A DNA stretch of 64,000 bases from Gari tellinella. Lineage: Eukaryota > Mollusca > Bivalvia > Cardiida > Psammobiidae. Positions within the stretch are counted from its first letter, which is position 1; each line of letters opens with the position of its first letter. The position numbers and the translations under genes are program-made. Below the pieces are notes generated by a model. The model saw only the letters and a program-made list of their open reading frames with translations, searched no databases and was not told the origin of the DNA. Shown here in pieces: positions 53,751 through 63,921 of the stretch. Location: the NCBI GenBank assembly GCA_922989275.2, contig OV277857.1, positions 6,200,001 to 6,264,000 of the forward strand, in the 5' to 3' direction.

Positions 53751-53815
53751 CCTTAATGCAGAATAAAAATAATGCAGAAAGCTCCTACAGGAGATTTCTT
53801 ATTCTGCATTAACAC
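53751..53815 (+). repeat. E palindrome, asymmetric
   Basis: TTAATGCAGAATAAAAATAATG ... GAGATTTCTTATTCTGCATTAA; inner arm partly lost. Confidence 0.65.
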
Positions 53816-53971
53816 ATTTGACCCTAGCTTGTAAATAACAAACAGCAGACCTGTGAGGAGTACACTTGTCCTATGCAAACAATGTAAACCCTGTTCAGAG
53901 GGCTCCTGCAGCAGTCCTCTGATCAGGGTCTGCACTGTTTACCATTTTACAATACATTGTTCAAATCAACC
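53816..53971 (+). mobile_element. B2 MITE, truncated
   Basis: CACATTTGACCCTAGC ... GAGGAGTACACTTGTCC ... TTCAGAGGGCTCC, cut after CAAATCAACC at TTAA 53972. Confidence 0.65.
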
Positions 53972-53975
53972 TTAA

Positions 53976-54227
53976 CTCTTTCCTCAATAGAAGCGTCTTT
54001 TAGCGGATATGATTTATTCATCCGCTGAAGAAAATACATGTGTAGTACCAATTTAATCAGTTATGAATATGTATCATGGGGAATATTTTCTATATTATAG
54101 CGCATGATAGCTTAAAGCAGGCTGAAAGTAAAGCAGAATGCGCCCTTAGGCGCATTCTGCTTTACTTTGAGCCTGCTTTAAGTAGTCACCTATCTTAAGT
54201 ACTAGAAATAGGCTATCAGGTAAAGGG
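53976..54227 (-). mobile_element. A2-subtype MITE
   Basis: TTAA 53972-53975 and 54228-54231; core GCAGAATGCGCCCTTAGGCGC; matches the empty-site sequence GCTTTAAGTAGTCACC hit by B at 11,256. Confidence 0.88.
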
Positions 54228-54254
54228 TTAAAGAGTCAGAATTTGACTAGACTT

Positions 54255-54334
54255 ACGTGGCATTCTGCTTTACTTTCAACCTGCTTTAAGTGGTCACATG
54301 TCTTCAAAACTAGAAACAGGCTATGGGGTAATGT
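54255..54334 (-). mobile_element. Half-A element
   Basis: GCATTCTGCTTTACTTTCAAC ... GCTATGGGGTAATGTG. Confidence 0.7.
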
Positions 54335-54457
54335 GTTAATTAAGAGCCATATATGATATGACAACATCATCTAATTAGTTTCAAAAAGCTCTAATTCTAT
54401 ATTGTACTCCATGATCATTGTCTTTATCAAGTTTGCTAGTTCCATCTATGTGCTTAA

Positions 54458-54700
54458 CCCTTTGAACCCTAGTCCCGCATATAGGCGTCCTTTTCAAACA
54501 GTGTACATGTTAATAGTACACTTGTACTGTGCAAACAGTGAAGACCCAGATCAGAGGGCTCCAAAAGGAGCCCTCTGATCAGGGTATTCACTGTTTGTCA
54601 TAATGTCAAACATTGACAAAAACAAACCTTGAAAGTCAGAAATGGACTAGACTAAAATGGAAATTGGAATTGTCCATTTAAAGTTTCAGGGAGGAAAGAG
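54458..54700 (+). mobile_element. B-family MITE (243 bp)
   Basis: TTAA 54454-54457 and 54701-54704; centre GATCAGAGGGCTCCAAAAGG. Confidence 0.92.
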
Positions 54701-54825
54701 TTAAAGTTAAATGTTAAAATGTGTATGCATTTCTTATTTCTCATTATTGTGCACCGAAATCAAAATGATCCTTCATATTGAAGGAATTAACTCTGAGCTT
54801 GCAGGCAGCGAAACCATGACAACCA

Positions 54826-54999
54826 TTTCAAACAGTTTTGATCATGATGAGATACCACTTAATGCAGAATCCCATCAGAATCCAAACCATTTGACACTCT
54901 ATAATCATGTTTTGAAAAGAAATCTTAAAAATTCTATTTTTAGAACAGTAGCAGACGGCAATTGTTACACAGGAAAAAATTACCCAGCATGCAAAGTGT
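54826..54999 (-). mobile_element. C-family MITE, left end lost
   Basis: TTTCAAACAGTTTTGATCATG ... TTACCCAGCATGCAAAGTG. The 156-codon frame at 54711-55181, longest in the window, is built from C and K repeat sequence and is not a gene. Confidence 0.78.
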
Positions 55000-55035
55000 C
55001 ACATGACAAACAGTACCAGTATGCAGATAATATAC

Positions 55036-55265
55036 TATGTGAAAATGAGATCTTTTCTCTCACATTGTGCGGACCAACTATATATATACTTTGCAAACAG
55101 TGTAGACCCAGATCAGATGGCTCCTATAGGAGCCCTCTGATCTGGGTCTACACTGTTTGTCACACTTTTAAATATTTTTAGCACAAACCCAGCGAGAGAC
55201 GATGTCAACAGGAAATGAATCAGAAAACAGAAGAGTCAATTTTGCAAAATTCACCATGGTAAGTG
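55036..55265 (+). mobile_element. K-family MITE
   Basis: TTTGCAAACAGTGTAGACCC ... GATCTGGGTCTACACTGTTTG hairpin; right end CATGGTAAG, TTAA 55266-55269. Confidence 0.7.
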
Positions 55266-55440
55266 TTAATAATAGGCAAAACTATCAATTTTAAGGTACA
55301 CATACTCCCAAAGCCCAGAGGGGGATGTTTAATATAATTATGATTGTTCTAAAGCATGAATCCTTCATTATTAAAACTGAACATTTTATCTTCTAGCCTT
55401 GACAAATGCTGTTGGTACATTTGAAATGTTAGAACAAAAC

Positions 55441-55869
55441 TACAGTTGAACCTCTATATCTCGAACTTGATGGTATTTCTACAGATGAGTTGCATTTTTT
55501 AACCTATTACCCAATATATACACCTTTTTACGCCTCAAGTTTATCCATCCACTGAAGAAAATAGTTCCAATTTATACAGTCAAGAATATGTACCATAAGA
55601 AATATTTTTTATATTCTAGCAGATGGTAATTAGCTTAAAACAGGGTCAAGATAAAGCAGATTGCGCCTTAAGGCACATTCTGCTTTACTTTCAACCTGCT
55701 TTAAGCGGTCTACAATTTTCAATATTAGAAATAGGCTATGGGGTAATGGGTTAAAGCTTTTTAAGTCGAACATACTCATATTTCAAAGTTAAAACTTAGC
55801 CATGTTTTAACTTTGAAATATGGGTATCCTTTAACTTTACCAAGTTCGAGATATCGAAGCTCCACTGTA
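55441..55869 (+). mobile_element. F-family MITE interrupted by an A copy
   Basis: TACAGTTGAACCTCTATATC and inverted ATATCGAAGCTCCACTGTA, TA at both ends. Confidence 0.83.
55503..55750 (-). mobile_element. A-family MITE nested in F
   Basis: TTAA 55499-55502 and 55751-55754; CCTATTACCCAATATATACAC to GGGGTAATGGG. Confidence 0.87.
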
Positions 55870-55914
55870 TTCACTTCAATCGGAAAAGAGGTATTCTGAC
55901 ACATTTATCTTTAA

Positions 55915-56187
55915 CCCATTACGCCATTATTCCCTAAGCCTGTTTACAGAATCTAAGATATGTGACCACTCAAAGCAGGTTGAAAGTAAAGCAGAATGGG
56001 CCTTTTAAGTCACATTCTGCTTTATTATTAGTCTATTTTATTAGCTATCATCTGCAAGGATATAGAAAATAATTTATTATTACTTTACAATGCTGAACAT
56101 TTATGACTGTAGTAAATAAATGAAACTAATTTCTTCAGTGGAGGAATAAATTAAAGGCATAAAAATGTACATCTATGGAATAATTGG
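55915..56187 (+). mobile_element. A-family MITE, diverged
   Basis: TTAA 55911-55914 and 56188-56191; core GCAGAATGGGCCTTTTAAGTC. Confidence 0.78.
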
Positions 56188-56191
56188 TTAA

Positions 56192-56729
56192 ACACCAAAA
56201 GTAATGCTCTGGATCGAACAGTGGCCAAAGACTTTCTCCACTAGCCACTGACGGAGTCTTAAACTAATTACGTTTAAGGTCTCCTATGTTTTCAGGGCAT
56301 TACTACATTCTAACAAGTTCCTCACCGTCTTTTAATCCCTCACACCCTTTCTAAGACCTATCCGACGGATTGAAAGGTATATTAGATTTGGTCCAGGAAT
56401 AAAGAGTGCCTCCAAGACAGAAAGAGAAATGATAATTTGATTTATGAATAGTGAATAAGCTACTGACATCAACAATAGGCAAAAGTTAATTCATCTGATC
56501 CACAAATGGTTGAATTGTAATTCCATCAAAGCTGCAAAAAAACCGGAGCATTGCCGCCAAATTTGTGGAAAATTGAATTCCAAGATGATCAAAATCCAAG
56601 GCATGTTTCCGGGCATATCCCTGATAAATAATCCCACTGATTAAAAGTAAACTTTAATACAATAAATTCTCTTTAATCTGCATTTATGTTATTCTATCTG
56701 CACGACGGTGTTTTCTGAATTCCATGTCC
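56192..56729. other. Non-repeat stretch
   Basis: No supported feature. Confidence 0.4.
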
Positions 56730-56733
56730 TTAA

Positions 56734-56945
56734 CCCTATGCCCCATAGAAGCGCCTTTTAGCGCATTTAATTTATTCCTCCACTGAAGAAAAGAGATCAA
56801 ATTTATGCAGTCATGACTATGTTTTGTCAGAAATATTCTCTATATGTGCCTTAGAATGTGCCTTAAGGCGCATTCTGCTTTACTTTCAACCTGCTTTAAG
56901 TAGTTACCTATTTTCAAAACTACAAACAGGCTATGGGGTAAAAGG
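56734..56945 (-). mobile_element. A2-subtype MITE, arm deleted
   Basis: TTAA 56730-56733 and 56946-56949; CCCTATGCCCCATAGAAG; only AATGTGCCTTAAGGCGC and the outward half of the palindrome remain. Confidence 0.8.
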
Positions 56946-56949
56946 TTAA

Positions 56950-57056
56950 CCCTTTGCCCAAAAGTTTGTTTACAATCTTAGTTAACACTCAGGTTGGTGC
57001 TTATAGATGACTCAAAGTAAAGTAAAATGAGCTTTCTGTTTTACATTCAGCCTGCT
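56950..57056 (+). mobile_element. E-type fragment
   Basis: CCCTTTGCCCAAAAGTTTG ... AATGAGCTTTCTGTTTTAC ... CAGCCTGC, cut by A at its TTAA. Confidence 0.55.
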
Positions 57057-57060
57057 TTAA

Positions 57061-57304
57061 CCCATTACCCCATCGCCTGTTTCTAGTTTTGGAGACAGAT
57101 GACCACTTAAAATAGGTTGAAAGTAAAGCTGACTGCGCCTTTAGGCGCAGTCTGCTTTACTTTCAACCTGCTTTAAGCTACCATCTACTAGGAGATAAAA
57201 GTATTTCTTAAGGTGTATATTCATAACTATACATTAAATGAAACTATTTACCTCAGCGGAAGAATAAATGAGGCCTTAAAAGGCGTATTTATGGGGTAGT
57301 GGGT
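57061..57304 (+). mobile_element. A-family MITE (244 bp)
   Basis: TTAA 57057-57060 and 57305-57308; core GACTGCGCCTTTAGGCGCAG. Confidence 0.88.
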
Positions 57305-57390
57305 TAAGCATCCACAAGTCCTGTCAGTTTGCAGGAACATATTCCAGTGGTCTTTATCAGGAAGAAGCATTTCTATGAGAAATAGACTAA

Positions 57391-57636
57391 CCCATTACTC
57401 CATAAATATGCCTTTTTTACACCTTAGATTTATTCCTCCACTAAAGAAATATAGTTCCAATTTATACAGTCATGAATATGCACTATAAATAAATTTTACA
57501 TCCTAGCAGATGGTAGCTTAAAACAGGCAGAAAGTAAAGCAGAATGTGCCTAAGACACATTCTTTTTTACTTTCAACCGATTTTAATTGGTCACATGTCT
57601 TCAAAACTCTAAACAGTCTATGGAGTAATTAAAGCG
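57391..57636 (-). mobile_element. A-family MITE
   Basis: CCCATTACTCCATAAATATG to GTAATTAAAGCG, TTAA 57637-57640. Confidence 0.8.
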
Positions 57637-57640
57637 TTAA

Positions 57641-57917
57641 GCGACATAGAACTTTCACAGAATAATTCTAGATGCAACTGCAGTATTCTGTATCAAGGAC
57701 AGAGCAAAAACATGCTTTAGCAAAACAAAGTCATCAAGTTAAATTAAATTTAATAAGATGACAATTTTGATATAGAATTCATGGCCAGTTACTTGCAGAA
57801 TGTTTTCAACATTTCTTACAAAGGCTTAGATCTATGAGTATGAAAAATAAATTTGGTGATATTTGATCAAAAAACAAAAATATAATAATTTATAATGCTC
57901 TGCAATAAATTGCTATC
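57641..57917. other. Non-repeat stretch
   Basis: No supported feature. Confidence 0.4.
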
Positions 57918-57918
57918 T

Positions 57919-58131
57919 AGGGCTCCAGATAAGAGGGAGTAAACTGCACAAATCTAATGTTTTTTCACTAAATTTTAGCATCAAATCCTATCATGTAACT
58001 ACTCATTAGAATCATCTCTTCTAGACAAACCTAATGAGTAGTGACACCATAGGGTTTAAAACAGAAATAAAGATTTTAGATTTTGAAATAACCCCCCCCC
58101 CCTCCCCCACCCCCCTTTATCTGGAGCCCTG
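57919..58131 (+). mobile_element. D-family MITE with expanded C tract
   Basis: AGGGCTCCAGATAAGAGGG to TTTATCTGGAGCCCTG; 58092-58116 is almost all C where other copies have a few bases. Confidence 0.83.
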
Positions 58132-58235
58132 CACTAAACCTTGTGTTGTGTCTACTCGTTAGAATTATCTCAAAGAGACAGTTTTTAATGAATAGTCACA
58201 GCATTTTCTAGGACTTTGGTTGCATCATAACGTTG
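58132..58235 (+). mobile_element. D-family scrap
   Basis: CTACTCGTTAGAATTATCTC / GAGACAGTTTTTAATGAATAG. Confidence 0.6.
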
Positions 58236-58401
58236 TTAGTTCTTGGAATATATCTCCTTTAAATTGAATTATTGTAAACTCAGAGCATATAAGTAGGATG
58301 TCAACTATGATATATCATAAATTAAGTTATACCAAACCCTGTTACTTATACAAATGCAACCCTATATAATTTCTCCTAAACAGTGTATGCAGGACCAGTT
58401 A

Positions 58402-58502
58402 CAGGTAGTTGCTTGAAGCAAGGTGAGAGTAAAGCAGAAAGCTCCTGCAAAGGAGCTTTCTGCTTTACTTTCATATTGCTTTTTATAAGCTACCCCCTGT
58501 CC
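58402..58502 (+). repeat. E-family palindrome
   Basis: AGCAAGGTGAGAGTAAAGCAG ... CTCCTGCAAAGGAG ... mirrored. Confidence 0.75.
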
Positions 58503-58539
58503 TTAATACATCTATCCATCTAGATTTAAGTCGTCATAA

Positions 58540-58731
58540 CAGGGCTCCAGATTAGAGGGAGTAAACTGAATAAATCCAACATTTTCTCACTCATTTTAGC
58601 ACCAAATCCTATGGTATTACTATTCATTAGAATCGCATCAAAGAGACGATTCTAATGAGTAGTGACACCATAAGGTTTGATGCAGAAATAAAGATTTTTT
58701 TGTGTGGAAATATCCCGTATCTGGAGTTCTG
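58540..58731 (+). mobile_element. D-family MITE with 7-bp duplication
   Basis: GTCATAA at 58533-58539 and 58732-58738; CAGGGCTCCAGATTAG to ATCTGGAGTTCTG. Confidence 0.87.
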
Positions 58732-58739
58732 GTCATAAT

Positions 58740-59333
58740 ATTATGGTATTTCTGTCCATGTAATTCTGTCTCTGGTAGCTTTTACCATATCCCCTTGAGT
58801 ATATTCTGTATTAAATCATTTAAAACAGTTTTACACTTTAACTCTTATCAATTACTATGCAAAGTTTACACAACCATGTTTTCTAAAGATAACTAAATTA
58901 ATTTCTGAATTGGATTATTTTGCGAAACTTGTCTGTTTTGTTAAAAGCCTTTTCTTAGGGCTTAGGAGATAAATGTTGAAGCTAAATATGGCATAAATAA
59001 ATGCTCAATAGTCAGTAAAGGCCATGGAAAAATGCGTCATCTCGATCTACAATGTTTGCAAGTTATGTTAACTGTTTTGTAACTGTTTCTCAATTGGGTA
59101 TAAGTTTAAAATGACCTATTTGAAACAGTTTAGGTTAAAGAATAGTTTCTTCTTGATTTTAAAATTGACAATTCTATAAGCGGCCATTTAACATTCATGA
59201 ATATTCTAAAATTCTTGAACACTTTTCACAGGGGCACTTCTTAAGGAGTGGTCTAAACTGTTCTGTATTTTTTTGGCAATATTTTGTACACAAACACCCA
59301 AAAATAGTCCATAAATGACTGGATTTAACTTTT
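58740..59333. other. Mostly non-repeat; L scrap at 59,165-59,230
   Basis: GCGGCCATTTAACATTCATG is the inverse of the L motif at 21,182 and 21,338. Confidence 0.4.
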
Positions 59334-59337
59334 TTAA

Positions 59338-59538
59338 CCCTTGTCACGCATTAAAGCGTCATTTGCAAACAGTGAACCTGTGAGGAGTACACTTGTCCTA
59401 AACAGTGTAGATCCTGATCAGAGGGCTCCATAAGGAAATTTTGACATACATTCTAAAAATCAACCCTATAAAGTCAAAAATGGACTAGATTAAATTGAAA
59501 ACTAGAATTGTCCATTCGAGGTTTCAGGGAGGAAAGGG
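59338..59538 (+). mobile_element. B2 MITE, palindrome arm lost
   Basis: TTAA 59334-59337 and 59539-59542; GATCAGAGGGCTCCATAAGG then directly AAATTTTGACATAC. Confidence 0.83.
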
Positions 59539-59714
59539 TTAATTGGAAATCGGAATTGTCCATTTGAAGTCTCAGGGGTGAATGAGACAATTAGGGTCAA
59601 CTGCACAAGGGGAATAAATCTACTTAGACTGACCACTACTGACCATACATGTACCTCCAATTACTGCTCTTTAGACTGCAAAGGATACAAACCCCACTAC
59701 ACTAGTAGGGTTAA

Positions 59715-59931
59715 TTTGCATGCTGGGTATTTTTTTTTGTATGCAACAATTGTCGTCTGCTACTGTTAATTAGAATTTTCAAAATTTTCTTTTAAAATCA
59801 GGTTCAGAATGGCAAACAGTTTCGATTCTGATGAGATGCCTCGTTACGCAGCCTCTAATCTGGATCCAAACTCAGTTTGCAAAGATAATCACTGGGACAG
59901 ACATATCTGCAAATCTAAGCAGGTTATAAGA
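59715..59931 (+). mobile_element. C-family MITE
   Basis: TTAA 59711-59714 and 59932-59935; TTTGCATGCTGGG; core TTTCGATTCTGATGAGATGCC. Confidence 0.82.
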
Positions 59932-59935
59932 GTTA

Positions 59936-60900
59936 AAAATTGCCAAAAGCATTACAGGAATATGATCAACATTGTTTCTGCAGGCAAATAAAAATCTAAA
60001 ATCTAATGGTAGAAGAAACACAGAAGGTCTTTGAAACAAGCTTTTGACTTCTGTTGACTTTTGGACTACTTTCTTTGAAAGTGTTGTTTGTCCAAAGTAA
60101 AACCTTAATTGTCTTAACTTCTACTGTACATGTAGCAGATTGAAAAAGAACAGGGATAGTTGACCATTTAAATCAAGGTGTATTGACAATTATTATGGAA
60201 GGTAGGTCATCATTACAGATCTCAAAGTAAAGCAGTATGCATGAACTGGCATAGAGAATAAGTAATTAGCCAATGATGTCCTTATTAACACAGGAGAGTT
60301 AAAGAATGCACACGGTTGCACGTGGTAATTAATACAATACAAACACTGAATATTTGGCACGGGAAGAAAGCAAGTCTAGGATTTTACTTCATTGCCCAAT
60401 TCCCCTTAGCTCAGAACCTTTGTCCTGTAGCAAAACCTTAAGTACATCTTTTTGTAACATGCCAAATGATTCCATGCTGAATTTTAGAACGCTTCCAAAT
60501 TTGATATTGCTGGTCACTGACATAATAGAGCAGGCCAACAGCAATAATGGTGTAAATTTCAATGTCATGTGAATTATTTTGAAAATGTTTTGTTGGAATC
60601 TGTTGGACATTTTGCAGCAGAAAAGCGGGCAGAAGATGATGAGTTATTAACCATAAGAAAGCAATATCGAGTGATTGGAGTGCAACATTTATGTACTAAT
60701 ATTTTATACATCGAGCGGCTGGTATGTAGGTAAGCACTTAGGATTTGCCAGAGTACCTGGACAATTAATTCTGGCATTTATTAACACACATTTGCCAACA
60801 ATGAAGACTTAGCTAAGAGTGCTGTAAATTATGTGCAAACCCCTACTAAAAATAAATACAATCTATATATACAGATGAAACCATGGAGTTGAACCACACA
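59936..60900. other. 1-kb non-repeat stretch
   Basis: A 73-codon minus frame (60610-60389) contains a hydrophobic run (FTPLLLLACSIM) but nothing I recognise; a plus frame overlaps it. No repeat family member seen. Confidence 0.4.
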
Positions 60901-60904
60901 CCAC

Positions 60905-61126
60905 TTAAACAATTACCCCATAGCTTGTTTCTGTAATTGAAGATAGGTGACCACTTAAAGCAGGTTGAAATTAAAGCAGAATGTGCCTTCTTTAAGCTAC
61001 CATCTTCTAGGATATTGAAAATATTTGTATTGGTGCACTTTCATTAATACTGTATACAGAGGAATTATTTTCTTCAGTGGAGGAATAAAAAAGAGGCATA
61101 AAACGGCTTATTTATGGGGTCATGGG
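60905..61126 (+). mobile_element. A-family MITE, right palindrome arm deleted
   Basis: AATTACCCCATAGCTTG; GCAGAATGTGCCTTC joins CTTTAAGCTACC directly; end ATGGGGTCATGGG. Confidence 0.78.
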
Positions 61127-61171
61127 ATAAATGCTTAGTTCATATAGGCCTATTGTGCCACCTCAGAGAAT

Positions 61172-61242
61172 GCTGGCAAACAGTGTAGACCCTGAAGAGA
61201 TGTCACATTATGCTGTGTTTTATCAGGGTCTTCACTGTTTGC
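61172..61242 (+). repeat. K/O-type hairpin
   Basis: GCAAACAGTGTAGACCCTG / CAGGGTCTTCACTGTTTGC with a C-like tip (GAGATGTCACATTATG). Confidence 0.6.
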
Positions 61243-61407
61243 TATTTCATACAAACTGCAGTGTCTAAATCACCCTTGTAACAATTAAATTATTGCAAAA
61301 AGAACATAAGTAGAATTCATGGCAATATCGAAGGCATATATAGGTTAATGATGGTAAAAACACGTGGCAACCTTGTGCAAGATCAAGATCTGCACTTTTT
61401 GTTTTAA

Positions 61408-61890
61408 CCCTTTTTGTTCGATACCCTGTTTCTACTATTGAAGACAAGTGAACATTTAAAGCTGGTTGAAAGTAAAGGCACATTCTGCTTTACTTTCAGC
61501 CTGATTTAAGCTACCGTCTGCTTTTATAGAAAAAGCATTTCTTATGGTACATATTAACCCTTTCCCCCATAAATACGCCTTTTAACGCCTCTAAACTATT
61601 CCTCCATCAAAGAAAATAGTTCCAGTTTAAACATTCATGAATATGTATCATAAGAAATATTTTCTACATTCGATCTAGAAGATAGTAACTTAAAGCAGGC
61701 TGAAAGTAAAGCAGAATGCGCCTTTAGGCGCATTCTGCTTTACTTTCAACCTGCTTTAAGCAGCAACTTATCTTCATAACTAGAAACAGGCTATGGGGTA
61801 ATGGGTTAATGACTGTATCAATTGGAACTATTTTGAAAAGTGGAAGAATACATTGAATGTGTAAAAATGCTTATTGATGGAGTAAAGGGG
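61408..61890 (+). mobile_element. A-family MITE hosting another A copy
   Basis: TTAA 61404-61407 and 61893-61896. Left palindrome arm deleted (GAAAGTAAAGGCACATTCTGC). Split at its CATATT/TGACTGTAT arm by the inner copy. Confidence 0.82.
61558..61805 (-). mobile_element. A-family MITE nested in A
   Basis: TTAA 61554-61557 and 61806-61809; core GCAGAATGCGCCTTTAGGCGC. Confidence 0.9.
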
Positions 61891-61896
61891 TATTAA

Positions 61897-62102
61897 CCCT
61901 TAGCCCGCCAAACAAATTGTCGTCTGCTATATTTCTCGTCTGCTTCAAGTTTCAAAGTGCTTCAAAGTTGCTCAAAATTGCTGAAAATGTTGTCCGAGTG
62001 TCAAACAGCTTGGATCCGGATGAGACGCCGAGTTACTCGGCGTCTTATCCGGATCCAAGCTGTTTGCATATGGAGCTATAGTCGTGAGTGGCAGGCTAAG
62101 GG
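61897..62102 (-). mobile_element. H-family MITE (206 bp), inverted relative to 24,152
   Basis: TTAA 61893-61896 and 62103-62106; CCCTTAGCCCGCC to GGCAGGCTAAGGG; tip GACGCCGAGTTACTCGGCGTC. Its left TTAA is shared with the preceding A copy. Confidence 0.93.
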
Positions 62103-62106
62103 TTAA

Positions 62107-62510
62107 CCTCATATTCTGAAACATTGCCCTATCCTAAAAATCAACATAAACTGGTACATTTTGAAAAGTGGATTATTTCATTTAAAAATGTCAATGTAAA
62201 AAGGGGCATGATAGTCCATTAACCTATTCAGTCTGACTCAGTCGGCATACAGTCCAGCTAATCATCCACCTAATATCATACATAGAGGGTGACAGCTGCA
62301 TTGATAGACTGGGGGAAACAAATGGAAAATATCACTGTGAAATACTTCATATGTTAATTAACTAACATCATATTGATCAACATATGCAAATCTTTATGGA
62401 CTAAATAGCAATTCATTCTGGCCCGTATTTTAACCTACAACACAATGTAATTTTACAAGTCCTTCCTGGCCATGTTTTAGTACTGCTCTTGTTGAACAAG
62501 TTCACCTTCT
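62107..62510. other. Non-repeat stretch, possible regulatory sequence
   Basis: TGACAGCTG at 62290-62298 (Meis/TGIF-like), TTAATTAACTAAC near 62,354 and an octamer ATGCAAAT at 62384-62391 (POU-like) lie within 110 bp. Motifs only; no proof of function. Confidence 0.35.
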
Positions 62511-62513
62511 TAA

Positions 62514-62550
62514 CCTCCCCCCCCCCCCACCCCCCACCCCCCTCCCACCC
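62514..62550 (+). repeat. C-rich tract
   Basis: Runs of 4-13 C interrupted by A or T; G-rich on the minus (gene) strand. Confidence 0.85.
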
Positions 62551-62599
62551 ATGGGTTGTATATATGCAATATATGCAGTACTGAAGACAAAGTGTTGCT

Positions 62600-62694
62600 T
62601 ATTACACAGTTAAAACATTGCTAAACTATGTTTTAACTTTAAAATTCGGGCATGTTTGAACTAACACGAGTTTAAAGTATCGAGCTTCGACTGT
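62600..62694 (+). mobile_element. F-family right-end remnant
   Basis: TTTTAACTTTAAAATTCGGGC ... GTATCGAGCTTCGACTGTA. Confidence 0.65.
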
Positions 62695-62773
62695 ATTTTC
62701 TAAATCTTGTCCTAGCTAGCTTTTCAATATTCTATTGCATTGCACTTGCTTTGAAATTTAGTTTCATCTAAAC

Positions 62774-62798
62774 GGGAAAGAATAACGTCTTCACTGTA
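62774..62798 (+). mobile_element. I-family terminal remnant
   Basis: GGGAAAGAATAACGTCTTCAC plus TGTA matches the I right terminus; the rest of the element is absent. Confidence 0.55.
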
Positions 62799-62943
62799 AG
62801 CAAGGTGATTTGCGAAATTGTTTACAAAAATCAGCTGGCAAGTAATTAAGCAAAAAGTCAAATTACTGGTACAATTCACCTCAAAATATGTTAATATTTT
62901 AGTTAAAGGCCAAATAACTCACATAAAATCAAACTTGTATTAA

Positions 62944-63191
62944 ACCTATACTCCATGGCATGTTTCTAGTATTGAAGATGTGTCAGACTCTCTTAAAGCA
63001 GATTGAAAGTAAAGCAGTATGGGCTTGAAGGTGCATTTTGCTTTTCTTTCTACTTGCTTTACGCTACCATATGCTAGAATATAGAAAATATTTCTTATGA
63101 TACATATTCATGACTGTTTACAGTGAAACTCTTTTTTCGAGTGAAGGAATTAGTTAAATGCTTAAATATGTGTAACTATGGAGTAATGGGG
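62944..63191 (+). mobile_element. A-family MITE, diverged
   Basis: TTAA 62940-62943; core GCAGTATGGGCTTGAAGGTGC; right end GGAGTAATGGG. Confidence 0.78.
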
Positions 63192-63204
63192 TAAACAGTC
63201 AAAT

Positions 63205-63409
63205 CACTCTTTCCCCAATCAAGTTAGTATTTAACACAGGTAGCTGTTAATAGCAGGTTGAATGTAAAGGAGGAAGCTCCTGCTTTACTTTCATCACCCA
63301 CCTGTCAGAATACAGGGTTATTTCCATGTTGCTCATTAACTTAATATGGTACATGTTTCTAGGAGGAATAGGTAAAGGGGTCAAAAGATGTTTCTTTGCG
63401 GGGAAAGGG
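63205..63409 (+). mobile_element. E-type TTAA element
   Basis: CTCTTTCCCCAATC to GCGGGGAAAGGG, TTAA 63410-63413; palindrome reduced to AGGAGGAAGCTCCTGC. Confidence 0.65.
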
Positions 63410-63413
63410 TTAA

Positions 63414-63650
63414 ACAAAGATTAAAAACAAAATATATAAGATTTGGCTATAACTTAATTTAGAACAAAAATTAAAGCAACAGTCTGCATGACCCTTATTT
63501 TGATACCAAATTTTAGGAGATTTTTTTTTAAGATAGCAGCAGACGAGACTAATTATTGCAGACAAAAATTATAGAATATAGAGAGCTCTGCTGTTAATTC
63601 ATTTTTTTTTTTACAATTTACTTTTTTTTCTAGGTTAACTTTTATGGCTA
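63414..63650. other. AT-rich stretch with a C-family end scrap
   Basis: AGATAGCAGCAGACGAGAC ... ATTGCAGACAAAAATTATAG (63,532-63,575) is C-like. Confidence 0.4.
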
Positions 63651-63656
63651 AATTAA

Positions 63657-63899
63657 CCCTTTACCCCATAGCCCGTTTTTAGTTTTGAAGATACGTGACC
63701 ACTTAAAGCAGGTTGATAGTAAAGCAGAATGTGCCTTAGGGCACATTCTGCTTTACTTTCAGCCCGCTTTAAGCTAACATCTGCTAGAATATTGAAAATA
63801 TTTCTTATGAAACATATTTATGACTGTAGAATTTGGAATTGTTTACTTCAGTGAATAAATAAATTAAGGTGTAAAATGGTGTATTTATTGGGTATTGGG
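63657..63899 (+). mobile_element. A-family MITE (243 bp)
   Basis: TTAA 63653-63656 and 63900-63903; core GCAGAATGTGCCTTAGGGCAC. Confidence 0.88.
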
Positions 63900-63921
63900 T
63901 TAAGCTATTGATATATCTTAA

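Noticed and set aside
54711..55181. 156-codon open frame as a gene
   Set aside because: It is composed of C- and K-family repeat arms, with no recognisable domain.
60389..60610. 73-codon minus-strand frame with a hydrophobic run as a small secreted protein
   Set aside because: No recognisable family, no splice context, and an overlapping plus-strand frame of equal length; chance is likely.
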